From 66-474 sp051961995 (lineage in GTDB: Bacteria; Pseudomonadota; Gammaproteobacteria; Xanthomonadales; Rhodanobacteraceae): a stretch of DNA of 64,000 nt. This document shows positions 37,134 through 46,896 of this stretch, piece after piece. The DNA lies in the NCBI GenBank assembly GCA_051961995.1, contig JBQCCR010000062.1, forward strand, positions 9,762 through 73,761, written 5' to 3'. The position numbers were made by a program, and so were the translations under genes. How positions within the stretch are numbered: position 1 is the stretch's first letter; every line of letters begins with the position of its first letter. The notes under the pieces are model-generated. The model worked only from the letters and a program-made list of their open reading frames with translations. It was not told the origin of the DNA and made no database searches.

Positions 37134-37222
37134 ACAGGCGGTCCGGACGTCAAAGCCCTGACGCGGCTCGCAACTTGCAAGACTTGCAGCGACCTATACT
37201 CGCGTCAGCCCGGAGTCTGCTC

Positions 37223-37879
37223 ATGCGCCTTGCCCTGCTCTCCGTTTCGATTGCCGCCCTGCTGTGCCTGAGCACCGCCGCGGCTGCGGGCGACACCACG
37301 CCCACCACGCATTACCGCTGGCATGACGCCAAGGGCGGATTGCATTACAGCGACAGCATTCCGCCAGACGCGGTGCATCTGGGCTACGACATCGTGGACG
37401 ACAACGGCCTGCTGGTCCGACACATCAACCGCGAGATGACCCCGCAAGAACGCGCGGCCGCGGAGGCCGAGGCGGCGCGCGCCGCGGCGGAGAAGCGCAC
37501 GGCCGATCAGCAGGCGTTGGCCGATCGGCAGCTGCTGGCAGCTTATCCCAATGAAGCCGAATTGCGCGAAACGCATCAGGCCCGGCTGGCGCAGATGCAG
37601 CAGAACATCGCCACCACCCAGTCCAATCTACGCAGCCAGGAGCAGAATCTGGCGGAACTGCTGGCCCACGCCGCGGACCTGGAGCGCAGCGGGAAGCCGG
37701 TGCCGGCGGCCCTGCGCGCACGGTTGGCTGACCAGCGCAAGAACGTGGCCGACGAACGCAACGAGATCGCGCATCTGCAGAGCGAGCGCGAGGCCGCCGC
37801 GAAGCAACAGGAAGCGGAATTGCAGCGCTACCGGATGCTGAGCGCCAAGGCGCAGGGCGGCAGCGGCACGAGCAACTGA
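37223..37879 (+). CDS. DUF4124 domain protein with long coiled coil
   Basis: 218 residues. A signal peptide (about 1-21) is followed by a DUF4124 module, HYRWHDAKGGLHYSDSIPPDA, and then a charged Ala/Glu/Arg coiled coil (about 75-210). It is probably periplasmic. Function unknown. ATG at 37223 is chosen because it opens the signal peptide. Its stop is directly adjacent to the stop of the convergent carrier-protein gene, with no base between. Confidence 0.8.
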   Translation: MRLALLSVSIAALLCLSTAAAAGDTTPTTHYRWHDAKGGLHYSDSIPPDAVHLGYDIVDDNGLLVRHINREMTPQERAAAEAEAARAAAEKRTADQQALADRQLLAAYPNEAELRETHQARLAQMQQNIATTQSNLRSQEQNLAELLAHAADLERSGKPVPAALRARLADQRKNVADERNEIAHLQSEREAAAKQQEAELQRYRMLSAKAQGGSGTSN

Positions 37880-38149
37880 TCAGGCGGTTTTTTGCTGCTG
37901 CACGTATTCCGACAGCGCGCGCAAAGAACCGAAGATGCGGCGATTGTCGGGGTTGTCCGAGCGCAACTGGAAACCATAGCGTTTGGAAATCGCCAGCGAG
38001 AGTTCCAGCGCGTCAATCGAATCCAGTCCGAGCTCGCCGCCGAACAGCGGCGCTTCGGGCGCGATCTGGTCGGCGGAGACGCCTTCCAGATTGAGATTGG
38101 TGACGATCAGTTCGGCAAGTTCGCGTTCTGCAGCAGTCTGTTCGATCAT
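37880..38149 (-). CDS. acyl carrier protein, aryl polyene/xanthomonadin type
   Basis: 89 residues with the phosphopantetheine attachment serine at 44 in GLDSIDALEL. The flanking sequence (APLFGGELGLDSIDALEL, then KRYGF and NRRIFGSLRAL) looks like the carrier proteins of aryl polyene and xanthomonadin clusters rather than the fatty-acid AcpP. It is divergent from the xanB2-like gene; in xanthomonads both functions serve pigment synthesis. The ketosynthase, dehydratase and other pigment genes are not next to it. Confidence 0.85.
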   Translation of the reverse strand: MIEQTAAERELAELIVTNLNLEGVSADQIAPEAPLFGGELGLDSIDALELSLAISKRYGFQLRSDNPDNRRIFGSLRALSEYVQQQKTA

Positions 38150-38266
38150 GGTTTTTCAAGCGGAGCACCGCTCCCCAGCGGCCGTGCAGTGTAACATAGC
38201 GAGCTTTTCACGGGCTTTCGCGACGATGTTTCACCTCGCGGTTTTTCAGCACGAGCGCACCCGACA

Positions 38267-39253
38267 GTGAGCGCGCAAACGCTTGCGCGGCTGTCGGTTC
38301 GCTACGTCGAGCCGGGCGAGCTTCCGGACGACACGCTGGCGCTGTTGAGCTTCGGCGCGCACGCAGCCAGCGGTGATTCGCGCCATCTGCGGGTGCCGCT
38401 GCCGGCCCTCGCGCCCGCTTCCTTGCACGAACAGTGGCAAGTCGAAGCGGAGGTCGCGTGCGGGAGTGAAGGCGCGCTGCGCTGGTCCGCCGGCGGCGGC
38501 TGGCTGTTCGTCGCACTGGAATTGAGCGAGGCGGAATTCGGCGGCATCGAAGCCACCGCCGAGCAAGCCTACCGCCGGTTGTGCACGTTCGTGGCGGCGC
38601 GCCAGGAGCGCCATCTGCTGCGAATCTGGAACTACCTGTACGCGATCAACGAAGGCGACGGCGACAGCGAACGCTATCGTCACTTCTGCATTGGCCGGGC
38701 TCGCGGGCTCGCCGCGCACGGGATCGAACGCTACCCTGCCGCGACCGCGATCGGGCAGCAGCTCACGCCGGGCCTGTTGCAGGTTTACGCGTTGTGCGCG
38801 ACGCAGCCGGGCCAGGCGATTGAGAATCCTCGCCAGGTCAGCGCCTGGCGTTATCCGCGCGAATACGGCCCGACCCCGCCCAGTTTCGCGCGCGCGATGA
38901 AACTGCCCGCAGGCGGTCTGGCGATTTCCGGCACCGCTGCGGTGGTCGGACATGCTTCCTGCCATGAGCGCGACCTGCAGGCGCAGGTCGCAGAAACCTG
39001 CGTCAATCTGGGTGCGCTGCTGGAAGCCGCGATGCTTGCGGATTTCGACGCCACTTCCCCGCTCAAGATTTATCTGCGCCATGCAGAAGATGCGGAAGCC
39101 GTACAGGCTGCCCTCTCTCGCCATCTCGATCCCGCCGTGCCGCGGTTGATCCTGCACGGCGACATCTGCCGGCGCGAGCTGCTGGTGGAGATCGACGGCT
39201 GGTCGAGCCTGCCGCGTCTGCGAACTGCCGGGGACGGTTCGCGCGACAAGTAA
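38267..39253 (+). CDS. xanB2: XanB2/FkbO/Hyg5-type chorismatase
   Basis: 328 residues from a GTG start. Matches by recognition the XanB2 family, which splits chorismate to 3- and 4-hydroxybenzoate; in Xanthomonas these feed xanthomonadin and ubiquinone. Supporting blocks: WNYLYAINEGDGDSERYRHF, ENPRQVSAWRYPREYGP, PPSFARA and LAISGTAAVVGHASCHERD. Its neighbour on the other strand is a pigment-type acyl carrier protein, which supports the call. It converges on glmU. Hydroxybenzoate for ubiquinone alone is also possible. Confidence 0.85.
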   Translation: MSAQTLARLSVRYVEPGELPDDTLALLSFGAHAASGDSRHLRVPLPALAPASLHEQWQVEAEVACGSEGALRWSAGGGWLFVALELSEAEFGGIEATAEQAYRRLCTFVAARQERHLLRIWNYLYAINEGDGDSERYRHFCIGRARGLAAHGIERYPAATAIGQQLTPGLLQVYALCATQPGQAIENPRQVSAWRYPREYGPTPPSFARAMKLPAGGLAISGTAAVVGHASCHERDLQAQVAETCVNLGALLEAAMLADFDATSPLKIYLRHAEDAEAVQAALSRHLDPAVPRLILHGDICRRELLVEIDGWSSLPRLRTAGDGSRDK

Positions 39254-39299
39254 GGCTGAGGCAGGACCCGAGCGGCAATGCACCAGGGAGGTCGCTTGC

Positions 39300-40664
39300 C
39301 TACTGCTTCTTCGGCCTCTGCCAGCCCGGCAACGTCACCTGCCGCGCGCGCCCGACCGTGAGTTCGCCGGCGGGCGCATCGTTGCTGATCGTGGAGCCCG
39401 CGCCGATCGTGGCCTGCGCGCCGACCGTGACCGGTGCCACCAGCGCGGTATTGGAACCGATGAAGGCGCCGTCTTCGATGCGGGTGACGTGCTTGTGCAC
39501 GCCGTCGTAATTGCAGGTGATGGTGCCGGCGCCGATGTTGACGTGCGCCCCGATCATGGCATCGCCGAGATAGCTCAGGTGATTGGCCTTGGAGCCTTCG
39601 CCCAGTCGCGCCTGCTTGATCTCGACGAAGTTGCCGACGTGCGAGCCGGCATCCAGTTCGGTGCCAGGCCGCAACCGTGCGAAGGGGCCGATCCTGCACG
39701 GCCCGTGGGTGGTGACGCCCTCCAGATCGCAATGCGCCTGCACTTCGGTTCCGGCCGCGAGGCACACGTTGCGCAACCGGCAGAACGGACCGATCCGCAC
39801 ACCATCGCCCAAGGTGACCTCGCCTTCGAGGATCACGTCCACGTCTATTTCGACGTCCTGCCCATGGCTGATATGGCCGCGCGCATCAAACCGCGCAGGG
39901 TCGTTGATGCGCAGTCCTGCGATCATCAGTTCGCGTGTACGGCGCGCGCGCAAATGACTTTCCAGCTGCGCAAGCTGGCAGGCATCGTTGGCGCCGAAGG
40001 CCTCGACCGGGTCGGCCGCCACAATCGCCTGCGCGGGATGATCCTCATCCGCAGCCTGCGCAAAGATGTCCGTGAGGTAGAACTCGCGCTGCGCGTTGTC
40101 GTCCGACAGATTGCCGACCCACACGCGCAACCGCCCGGCATCCGCGGCGACCACGCCGGTATTGACCGTGCGGATGGCGCGCTGTTCGGCATCCGCGTCG
40201 CGCTCCTCGATCACGCCGCGCACACGTCCCAGGCCATCGCGCAGCACGCGGCCGTAGCCGGAAGGGTCGGGCAGGTCGGCAGTCAGCACCGCCAGCGGCG
40301 CTTCCGCCTCCACCAATGCGCGCAAGGTGTCCGCGCGAAGCAGCGGCACGTCGCCGTACAGCACCAGCACACGCACGCGTTCGGGTACTTTGGCAAGCGC
40401 AAGCCGCACCGCATCGCCCGTGCCGCGCTGTTCGGGCTGGTTCACCCACACCACGTCACGCGCTTCGGCAAAGGCTTCGCGCACCTGTTCGCCGCGATGA
40501 CCATAGACCACGTGAATGGCATCGGGCCGCAGCAGCCGCGCGGTGTCCAGCACATGCGCCAGCAGTGGCCGCCCGGCCAGCGGCAGCAGCACTTTCGGCA
40601 ACGCCGATTTCATGCGCTTGCCCTCGCCGGCCGCGAGGATGATCACGTGCAGCGGTCCGCTCAT
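39300..40664 (-). CDS. glmU: bifunctional GlcN-1-P acetyltransferase / GlcNAc-1-P uridyltransferase
   Basis: 454 residues. Makes UDP-GlcNAc for peptidoglycan and lipopolysaccharide. The N-terminal nucleotidyltransferase carries LAAGEGKRMKSALPKVL and GYGRVLRD; the C-terminal half is a left-handed beta-helix of hexapeptide repeats (ANHLSYLGDAMIGAHVNIGA) that acetylates GlcN-1-P. It lies after atpC, the usual place in many proteobacteria, but a terminator lies between. ATG at 40664 replaces a longer reading with a non-conserved extension. Confidence 0.97.
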   Translation of the reverse strand: MSGPLHVIILAAGEGKRMKSALPKVLLPLAGRPLLAHVLDTARLLRPDAIHVVYGHRGEQVREAFAEARDVVWVNQPEQRGTGDAVRLALAKVPERVRVLVLYGDVPLLRADTLRALVEAEAPLAVLTADLPDPSGYGRVLRDGLGRVRGVIEERDADAEQRAIRTVNTGVVAADAGRLRVWVGNLSDDNAQREFYLTDIFAQAADEDHPAQAIVAADPVEAFGANDACQLAQLESHLRARRTRELMIAGLRINDPARFDARGHISHGQDVEIDVDVILEGEVTLGDGVRIGPFCRLRNVCLAAGTEVQAHCDLEGVTTHGPCRIGPFARLRPGTELDAGSHVGNFVEIKQARLGEGSKANHLSYLGDAMIGAHVNIGAGTITCNYDGVHKHVTRIEDGAFIGSNTALVAPVTVGAQATIGAGSTISNDAPAGELTVGRARQVTLPGWQRPKKQ

Positions 40665-40818
40665 GCGCTCTCTCCCCGAAGTCGCGCAAACATACCGGAA
40701 AGTTTGCATGACGGGAATGAAACCGGCGCCGCGGAGTGTGTAAAGCGGCGAAACCGGGCCATCCGTACCGGCGGATCAACTTGCGCAGCGGAAATTGCGG
40801 CGGAGCGGTCGCCCACAC

Positions 40819-40843
40819 AAAAAACGCCGGCGCGAAGCCGGCG
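40819..40843 (-). terminator. terminator of the atp operon
   Basis: On the minus strand, CGCCGGC pairs with GCCGGCG around a five-base loop and runs into six T, just after atpC. It separates the ATP synthase operon from glmU, which probably has its own promoter in the remaining gap. Confidence 0.85.
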
Positions 40844-40868
40844 GTTTGCTTGCGGAACGGGCGATTGC

Positions 40869-41291
40869 TCAGTGCTGCAGGTTCTTGCGCAACCGCTCCA
40901 GCGCCTGCAACTGCGCGGCGGCCTGGGCGAGCTGCTGCTGCGCTTCGGCCACGGACTTGGCGTCGCCGCGATTGGCGAGCACGCGCTCGGCCTCATCCTT
41001 GGCGCGCTTGGCGGAGGCCTCGTCAATGTCGCGCGCGCGCAGCGCGGTGTCGGCCAGCACCGTCACCACGCTCGGCTGCACTTCCAGGACGCCGCCGGAA
41101 ACGTAGTACGGATGGCGCTCGCCCTTGTCATCGATCACCTCGACCGCGCCCGGCTTCAGCAGCGTGATCAGCGGCGCGTGCTTGGGCGCGATGCCGAGTT
41201 CGCCGGCGATGCCGGTGGCGATGACCATGCTGGCCTCGCCGTGGAAAATCTCGGCTTCGGCGCTGACGATGTCGCAGCGGATGGTGGCCAT
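40869..41291 (-). CDS. atpC: ATP synthase epsilon subunit
   Basis: 140 residues. N-terminal beta-sandwich (IRCDIVSAEAEIFHG, LGIAPKHAPLITLLKPG, YYVSGGVLEVQPSVVTVLADTA) and a C-terminal two-helix domain. It is part of the central stalk and inhibits ATP hydrolysis. Last gene of the operon. It is separated from atpD by an 87-base gap that carries a REP pair. Confidence 0.97.
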   Translation of the reverse strand: MATIRCDIVSAEAEIFHGEASMVIATGIAGELGIAPKHAPLITLLKPGAVEVIDDKGERHPYYVSGGVLEVQPSVVTVLADTALRARDIDEASAKRAKDEAERVLANRGDAKSVAEAQQQLAQAAAQLQALERLRKNLQH

Positions 41292-41302
41292 TTCAAAATC
41301 CT

Positions 41303-41382
41303 GTAGGGCGGGTCTCGACCCGCCCTTTATAGTTCAACCAAGGCAAGCCAGCCCGCCATCGGCGGGTTAAAACCCGCCTTAC
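41303..41382. repeat. REP pair (BIME) between atpD and atpC
   Basis: The head GTAGGGCGGGTC and its match GACCCGCCC form one stem (41303-41325). A second element at 41361-41382 reads on the minus strand GTAAGGCGGGTTTTAACCCGCC, a mirror of the first with a one-base change in the head. The atpD stop TAA is the TAA of this GTAA head. Same family as the element at 28992-29035. Confidence 0.85.
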
Positions 41383-42827
41383 GCCGCCTTCTTCTGGTCC
41401 GCGGCCGCCATCGCCTCGCCTTTCTTGATCGCTTCATCGATGCCGCCGACCATGTAGAACGCCTGCTCGGGCAGGTGATCCACTTCGCCGTCCACGATCA
41501 TCTTGAACGCGCGGATGGTTTCCTTCAGCGGCACGTATTTGCCGGGCGACCCGGTGAACACTTCGGCCACGTGGAACGGCTGCGAGAAGAAGCGCTCGCA
41601 TTTGCGTGCGCGGTACACGGCCTGCTTGTCCTCTTCGCTCAACTCGTCCATGCCGAGGATCGCGATGATGTCCTTCAGTTCCTTGTAGCGCTGCAGCGTG
41701 CCCTGCACCTTGCGCGCGACGTCGTAGTGTTCCTGGCCGATCACGTTCGGATCGAGCTGGCGCGAGGTCGAATCCAGCGGATCCACCGCCGGATAAATGC
41801 CGAGTGCGGCGATGTTGCGCGAAAGCACCACGGTCGCGTCCAGATGCGCGAAGGTAGTCGCGGGCGACGGGTCGGTCAGGTCATCCGCCGGCACGTACAC
41901 CGCCTGGATCGAGGTGATCGAACCGGTCTTGGTGGAGGTGATGCGCTCCTGCAGGCGGCCCATTTCATCCGCCAGCGTCGGCTGGTAACCCACCGCGGAC
42001 GGCATGCGGCCCAGCAGCGCGGACACCTCGGTGCCGGCCAGCGTGTAGCGATAAATGTTGTCCACGAAGAACAGGATGTCGCGGCCCTTGCCGGAGGCGT
42101 CCTTCTCGTCGCGGAAGTATTCGGCCATCGTCAGGCCGGTCAGTGCCACGCGCAGGCGGTTGCCCGGCGGCTCGTTCATCTGACCGTACACCATCGCCAC
42201 TTTCGATTGCGTCGGGTCGTCCAGCTTGACGACGCCCGCCTCGATCATCTCATGATAGAAGTCGTTGCCTTCGCGGGTGCGCTCGCCCACGCCGGCGAAT
42301 ACCGACAGGCCGGCGTGCTGGGTGGCGATGTTGTTGATCAACTCGAGCATGGTCACGGTCTTGCCCACGCCGGCGCCGCCGAACAGGCCGACCTTGCCAC
42401 CCTTGGCGAACGGGCACATCAGGTCAATCACCTTGATGCCGGTTTCCAGCAATTCATTCGCAGCCGCCTGTTCATCATAGGCCGGCGCTTCGCGGTGGAT
42501 CACCCAGTGATCCTGCGCATTGACGGCGCCGCGCTCGTCGATCGGCTCGCCGAGCACGTTCATGATGCGGCCGAGCGTTGCCTTGCCGACCGGCACCTTG
42601 AGGCCCGCGCCGGTATTGTCCACCACGAGGTTGCGCTTCAGTCCGTCGGTGGAACCGAGCGCGATGGTGCGCACCACGCCGTCGCCGAGCTGCTGCTGCA
42701 CCTCGAGCGTGACCTGCGTGCCCTGCACCTTCAGCGCGTCGTACACCTTCGGCACGGACTCGCGCGGAAACTCGACGTCAACGACGGCGCCGATGATCTG
42801 TACGACTTTGCCCTGGTTCATTGCCAT
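41379..42827 (-). CDS. atpD: ATP synthase beta subunit
   Basis: 482 residues. Catalytic subunit of F1. P-loop GGAGVGKTV, catalytic glutamate in GERTREGNDFYHEM and the DELSEEDKQ segment typical of the C-terminal domain. Its stop codon falls within a REP element, after the tail AAADQKKAA. Confidence 0.99.
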   Translation of the reverse strand: MAMNQGKVVQIIGAVVDVEFPRESVPKVYDALKVQGTQVTLEVQQQLGDGVVRTIALGSTDGLKRNLVVDNTGAGLKVPVGKATLGRIMNVLGEPIDERGAVNAQDHWVIHREAPAYDEQAAANELLETGIKVIDLMCPFAKGGKVGLFGGAGVGKTVTMLELINNIATQHAGLSVFAGVGERTREGNDFYHEMIEAGVVKLDDPTQSKVAMVYGQMNEPPGNRLRVALTGLTMAEYFRDEKDASGKGRDILFFVDNIYRYTLAGTEVSALLGRMPSAVGYQPTLADEMGRLQERITSTKTGSITSIQAVYVPADDLTDPSPATTFAHLDATVVLSRNIAALGIYPAVDPLDSTSRQLDPNVIGQEHYDVARKVQGTLQRYKELKDIIAILGMDELSEEDKQAVYRARKCERFFSQPFHVAEVFTGSPGKYVPLKETIRAFKMIVDGEVDHLPEQAFYMVGGIDEAIKKGEAMAAADQKKAA

Positions 42828-42855
42828 GTCCTCGAACTCTCATTTGCCTGTTAGC

Positions 42856-42966
42856 CCCTCTCCCGTCGGGAGAGGGTTGGGGTGAGGGTTCGGATCTGCC
42901 GCAAGGTTGCGGCAACTCCGAACCCTCATCCGGCGCTTCGCGCCACCTTCTCCCGGAGGGAGAAGG
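42856..42966. repeat. hairpin-rich repeat cassette between atpG and atpD
   Basis: Three stems in order: CCCTCTCCC/GGGAGAGGG at 42856-42876; a long cruciform with outer arms GAGGGTTCGGA/TCCGAACCCTC (42884-42894, 42917-42927) and inner arms TGCCGCAA/TTGCGGCA; and CCTTCTCCC/GGGAGAAGG at 42946-42966. It resembles the CCCTCTCCC/GGGAGAGGG repeats dispersed in many proteobacterial genomes. It fills nearly the whole gap between two genes of one operon. Confidence 0.75.
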
Positions 42967-42971
42967 GAAAA

Positions 42972-43886
42972 TCACACCGCCGCCGCGCCGCCGACGATCT
43001 CCGAGATTTCCTGCGTGATCGCCGCCTGCCGCGCCTTGTTGTAGATCAGCGTCAACGTATCGATCGCCTTGGTGGCGTTGTCCGAGGCCGACTTCATCGC
43101 CACCATGCGCGCGGCGTGTTCGCTCGCCAGGTTCTCCAGCACGGCGTGATAGACCAGAGCCTCGATATAGCGTTCCAGCAAGTGGCTGATCACCGGTTCG
43201 GCTTCCGGCTCGTAGATGTAATCCCAGCCGTTTTCACGGTTCACCATCGCGGTTTGCGCGCTGGGAGTCTCGGCATCCGGCACGGTCTCGGCAATCTGCT
43301 TGGCCACGGCGGGCAGCGGCAGCAATGCGTCGGTGCGCGGCCGCTGGCTCATCGTGTTGATGAAATCGTTGAAGCACAGATAGACGCGATCCACGCGCCC
43401 TTGCATGTAGGCGTCGTTCATCACCTTGATCACGCCCACCAGCTTTTCCAGCTTCGGGCGGTCGCCGAGATGTGACACGCTCGCGGCCATGTTGACCTTG
43501 ACGCGACGGAAGAACGCCGAGGCCTTCTGGCCGATCGCCACCACGTCCACTTCCACGCCCTTGTCTTCCCACTCGCGGATTTCGCCGAGCAGCTTGCGGA
43601 ACAGGTTGGCGTTCAGGCCACCACACAAGCCGCGGTCGGTGGACACGATGATGTAGCCGACCCGCTTGACCTCACGCTCGCGCAGCGCGGGATGGCGGAA
43701 GTCCGTGGTCGCCTGCGCGACGTGCGCGATCACCCGGCGCATGTGCTTGGCGTACGGGCGGGAGGCGCGCATCAGATCCTGCGCACGGCGGATCTTCGAC
43801 GCGGACACCATTTCGAGCGCGCGCGTGACCTTGCGCGTGTTCGCCACGCTCTTGATCTTGGATCGGATTTCCCGGGCGCCGGCCAT
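42972..43886 (-). CDS. atpG: ATP synthase gamma subunit
   Basis: 304 residues. Central rotor shaft: N-terminal AGAREIRSKIKSVANTRKVT and C-terminal SASDNATKAIDTLTLIYNKARQAAITQEISEI helices form the coiled coil. Follows atpA by 6 bases. About 15 residues longer than the E. coli protein, from small loops in the middle. Confidence 0.98.
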   Translation of the reverse strand: MAGAREIRSKIKSVANTRKVTRALEMVSASKIRRAQDLMRASRPYAKHMRRVIAHVAQATTDFRHPALREREVKRVGYIIVSTDRGLCGGLNANLFRKLLGEIREWEDKGVEVDVVAIGQKASAFFRRVKVNMAASVSHLGDRPKLEKLVGVIKVMNDAYMQGRVDRVYLCFNDFINTMSQRPRTDALLPLPAVAKQIAETVPDAETPSAQTAMVNRENGWDYIYEPEAEPVISHLLERYIEALVYHAVLENLASEHAARMVAMKSASDNATKAIDTLTLIYNKARQAAITQEISEIVGGAAAV

Positions 43887-43892
43887 GTGCGA

Positions 43893-45440
<1,548 letters not shown>

Positions 45441-45486
45441 GTTCGTTTCCTGTTGCGTGCAGCATGAGGCGCTGCACGAGGTTCAA

Positions 45487-46017
45487 TCAATATGCGAGTG
45501 CGGTTTCCAGACGCGCCAGGCGTCCGCGTACCGAGCCGTCAATCACCATCTCGCCGGCGTCAATCACCGCGCCGCCGAGCATGGATGGATCGAGCGACTG
45601 CTCCAGTTCGATGTCGCGATTGAAACGCCGCTTCAGCGCATCGCGCAGACGCTCAGCCTCGCTCGCATCCATCGGCGCGGCGCTGCGCACGCGCACCTTC
45701 AGCACGTGCTCGGCCTCGCGCTTCAACTGCTCGAACAACGCGGCGATTTCCGGCAGCGCATGCAGGCGCTGGTTTTCCGCCAGCGTGGCGACGAAACGCG
45801 CGAACGGTGAATCCGCGGGTTCGCCTTCCGGCAGGAACAATCCGGCGAACTGGCCCGATGCGATGCGCGGATCGCCGAACAGCGGCGCGGTCTGCGCATC
45901 CGCGGCCACTTGCGCGGCGAACGCCAGTTTGCGCGCCCACTCACCGAGCGCGCGTTGCTCCTGCGCCAGTTCGAAGGCGGCGCGCGCGTAGGGCCGGGCC
46001 AGGGTCAGCGGTTCCAT
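45487..46017 (-). CDS. atpH: ATP synthase delta subunit
   Basis: 176 residues. Stator component linking F1 to the b subunits. N-terminal helical bundle (LARPYARAAFELA) and C-terminal domain ending in GGAVIDAGEMVIDGSVRGRL. Three bases separate it from atpF upstream. Confidence 0.95.
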   Translation of the reverse strand: MEPLTLARPYARAAFELAQEQRALGEWARKLAFAAQVAADAQTAPLFGDPRIASGQFAGLFLPEGEPADSPFARFVATLAENQRLHALPEIAALFEQLKREAEHVLKVRVRSAAPMDASEAERLRDALKRRFNRDIELEQSLDPSMLGGAVIDAGEMVIDGSVRGRLARLETALAY

Positions 46018-46020
46018 GCG

Positions 46021-46491
46021 TCAGATCTCGGCGACCAGTTGCTCGATCAGCGCCTTGTGCGTATCGGCGTTGATCTCGCGCTTAAGGATCTTCTCCGCAC
46101 CGGCGATCGCAAGCTGCGCCACCTGCCCGCGCAACTCGGCGCGCGCGCGGTGTGCCATGTTGTCGATGTCCGCCTGCGCGGTCGCCTTGACCTTGGCCGC
46201 TTCCAGCAACGCGTCGCCGCGCGCCTTGTCCACCAGCTGCGAGGCCTGCTGATTGGCGCGCTCGATGATCATCGCGGCTTCGGCGCGCGCGCGCTTCACT
46301 TCCTCAGCGGCGCGGGCGTCCGCATCGGCCAGTTCCTTGCGCGCACGATCCGCCGCGCTCAGGCCTTCGGCGATCTTGCGGGCGCGCTCTTCCATCGCCT
46401 TCACGATCGGCGGCCAGATGAATTTCATCGTGAACCAGACAAGGATCAGGAAAACGATCAGCTGGGCGATGAGCGTGGCATTAAGGCTCAC
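46021..46491 (-). CDS. atpF: ATP synthase b subunit
   Basis: 156 residues from a GTG start. One N-terminal membrane helix (ATLIAQLIVFLILVWFTMKF) and a long charged helix that forms the peripheral stalk dimer. Confidence 0.97.
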   Translation of the reverse strand: MSLNATLIAQLIVFLILVWFTMKFIWPPIVKAMEERARKIAEGLSAADRARKELADADARAAEEVKRARAEAAMIIERANQQASQLVDKARGDALLEAAKVKATAQADIDNMAHRARAELRGQVAQLAIAGAEKILKREINADTHKALIEQLVAEI

Positions 46492-46553
46492 GGTCGCAAT
46501 CCTCTCGCGGACTCAATCAACATCAACGGACAACAGGGTCGGTCGGGCCGCCA

Positions 46554-46847
46554 TCACTTGGCGGCGGCGCCGGCCTGCGCCAGCACGTGCGCGGAGAACG
46601 GATCCACGAAGATCACGTACAGCGCAATGCCCACGCCGATGATCGGAATCGCGTCAATCAGGCCGACCAGCAGGAACATCTTGCCCTGCAGCATCGGCAC
46701 CAGCTCGGGCTGGCGCGCGGAACTCTCGAGGAACTTGCCACCCATCAGGCCCATGCCGATGGCGGCGCCGATGCCGGCGAGGCCGAGCATGAAGCCGGCC
46801 GCCAGGGCGGTGAAGCCTTCTACGCTGGCCAGTGCGCTGATATCCAT
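46554..46847 (-). CDS. atpE: ATP synthase c subunit
   Basis: 97 residues, two membrane helices. The proton-carrying carboxylate is Asp65 in VGLIDAIPIIGVG; the polar loop is ARQPEL. The glutamine and threonine sodium ligands of Na-type rings are absent, so a proton ring is likely. It has an N-terminal extension of about 15 residues relative to E. coli. Confidence 0.97.
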   Translation of the reverse strand: MDISALASVEGFTALAAGFMLGLAGIGAAIGMGLMGGKFLESSARQPELVPMLQGKMFLLVGLIDAIPIIGVGIALYVIFVDPFSAHVLAQAGAAAK

Positions 46848-46896
46848 TGTGTGTCTCCGTAGTACTTGGGTTAACGGTGGTGAGGAAAAGGAACGA

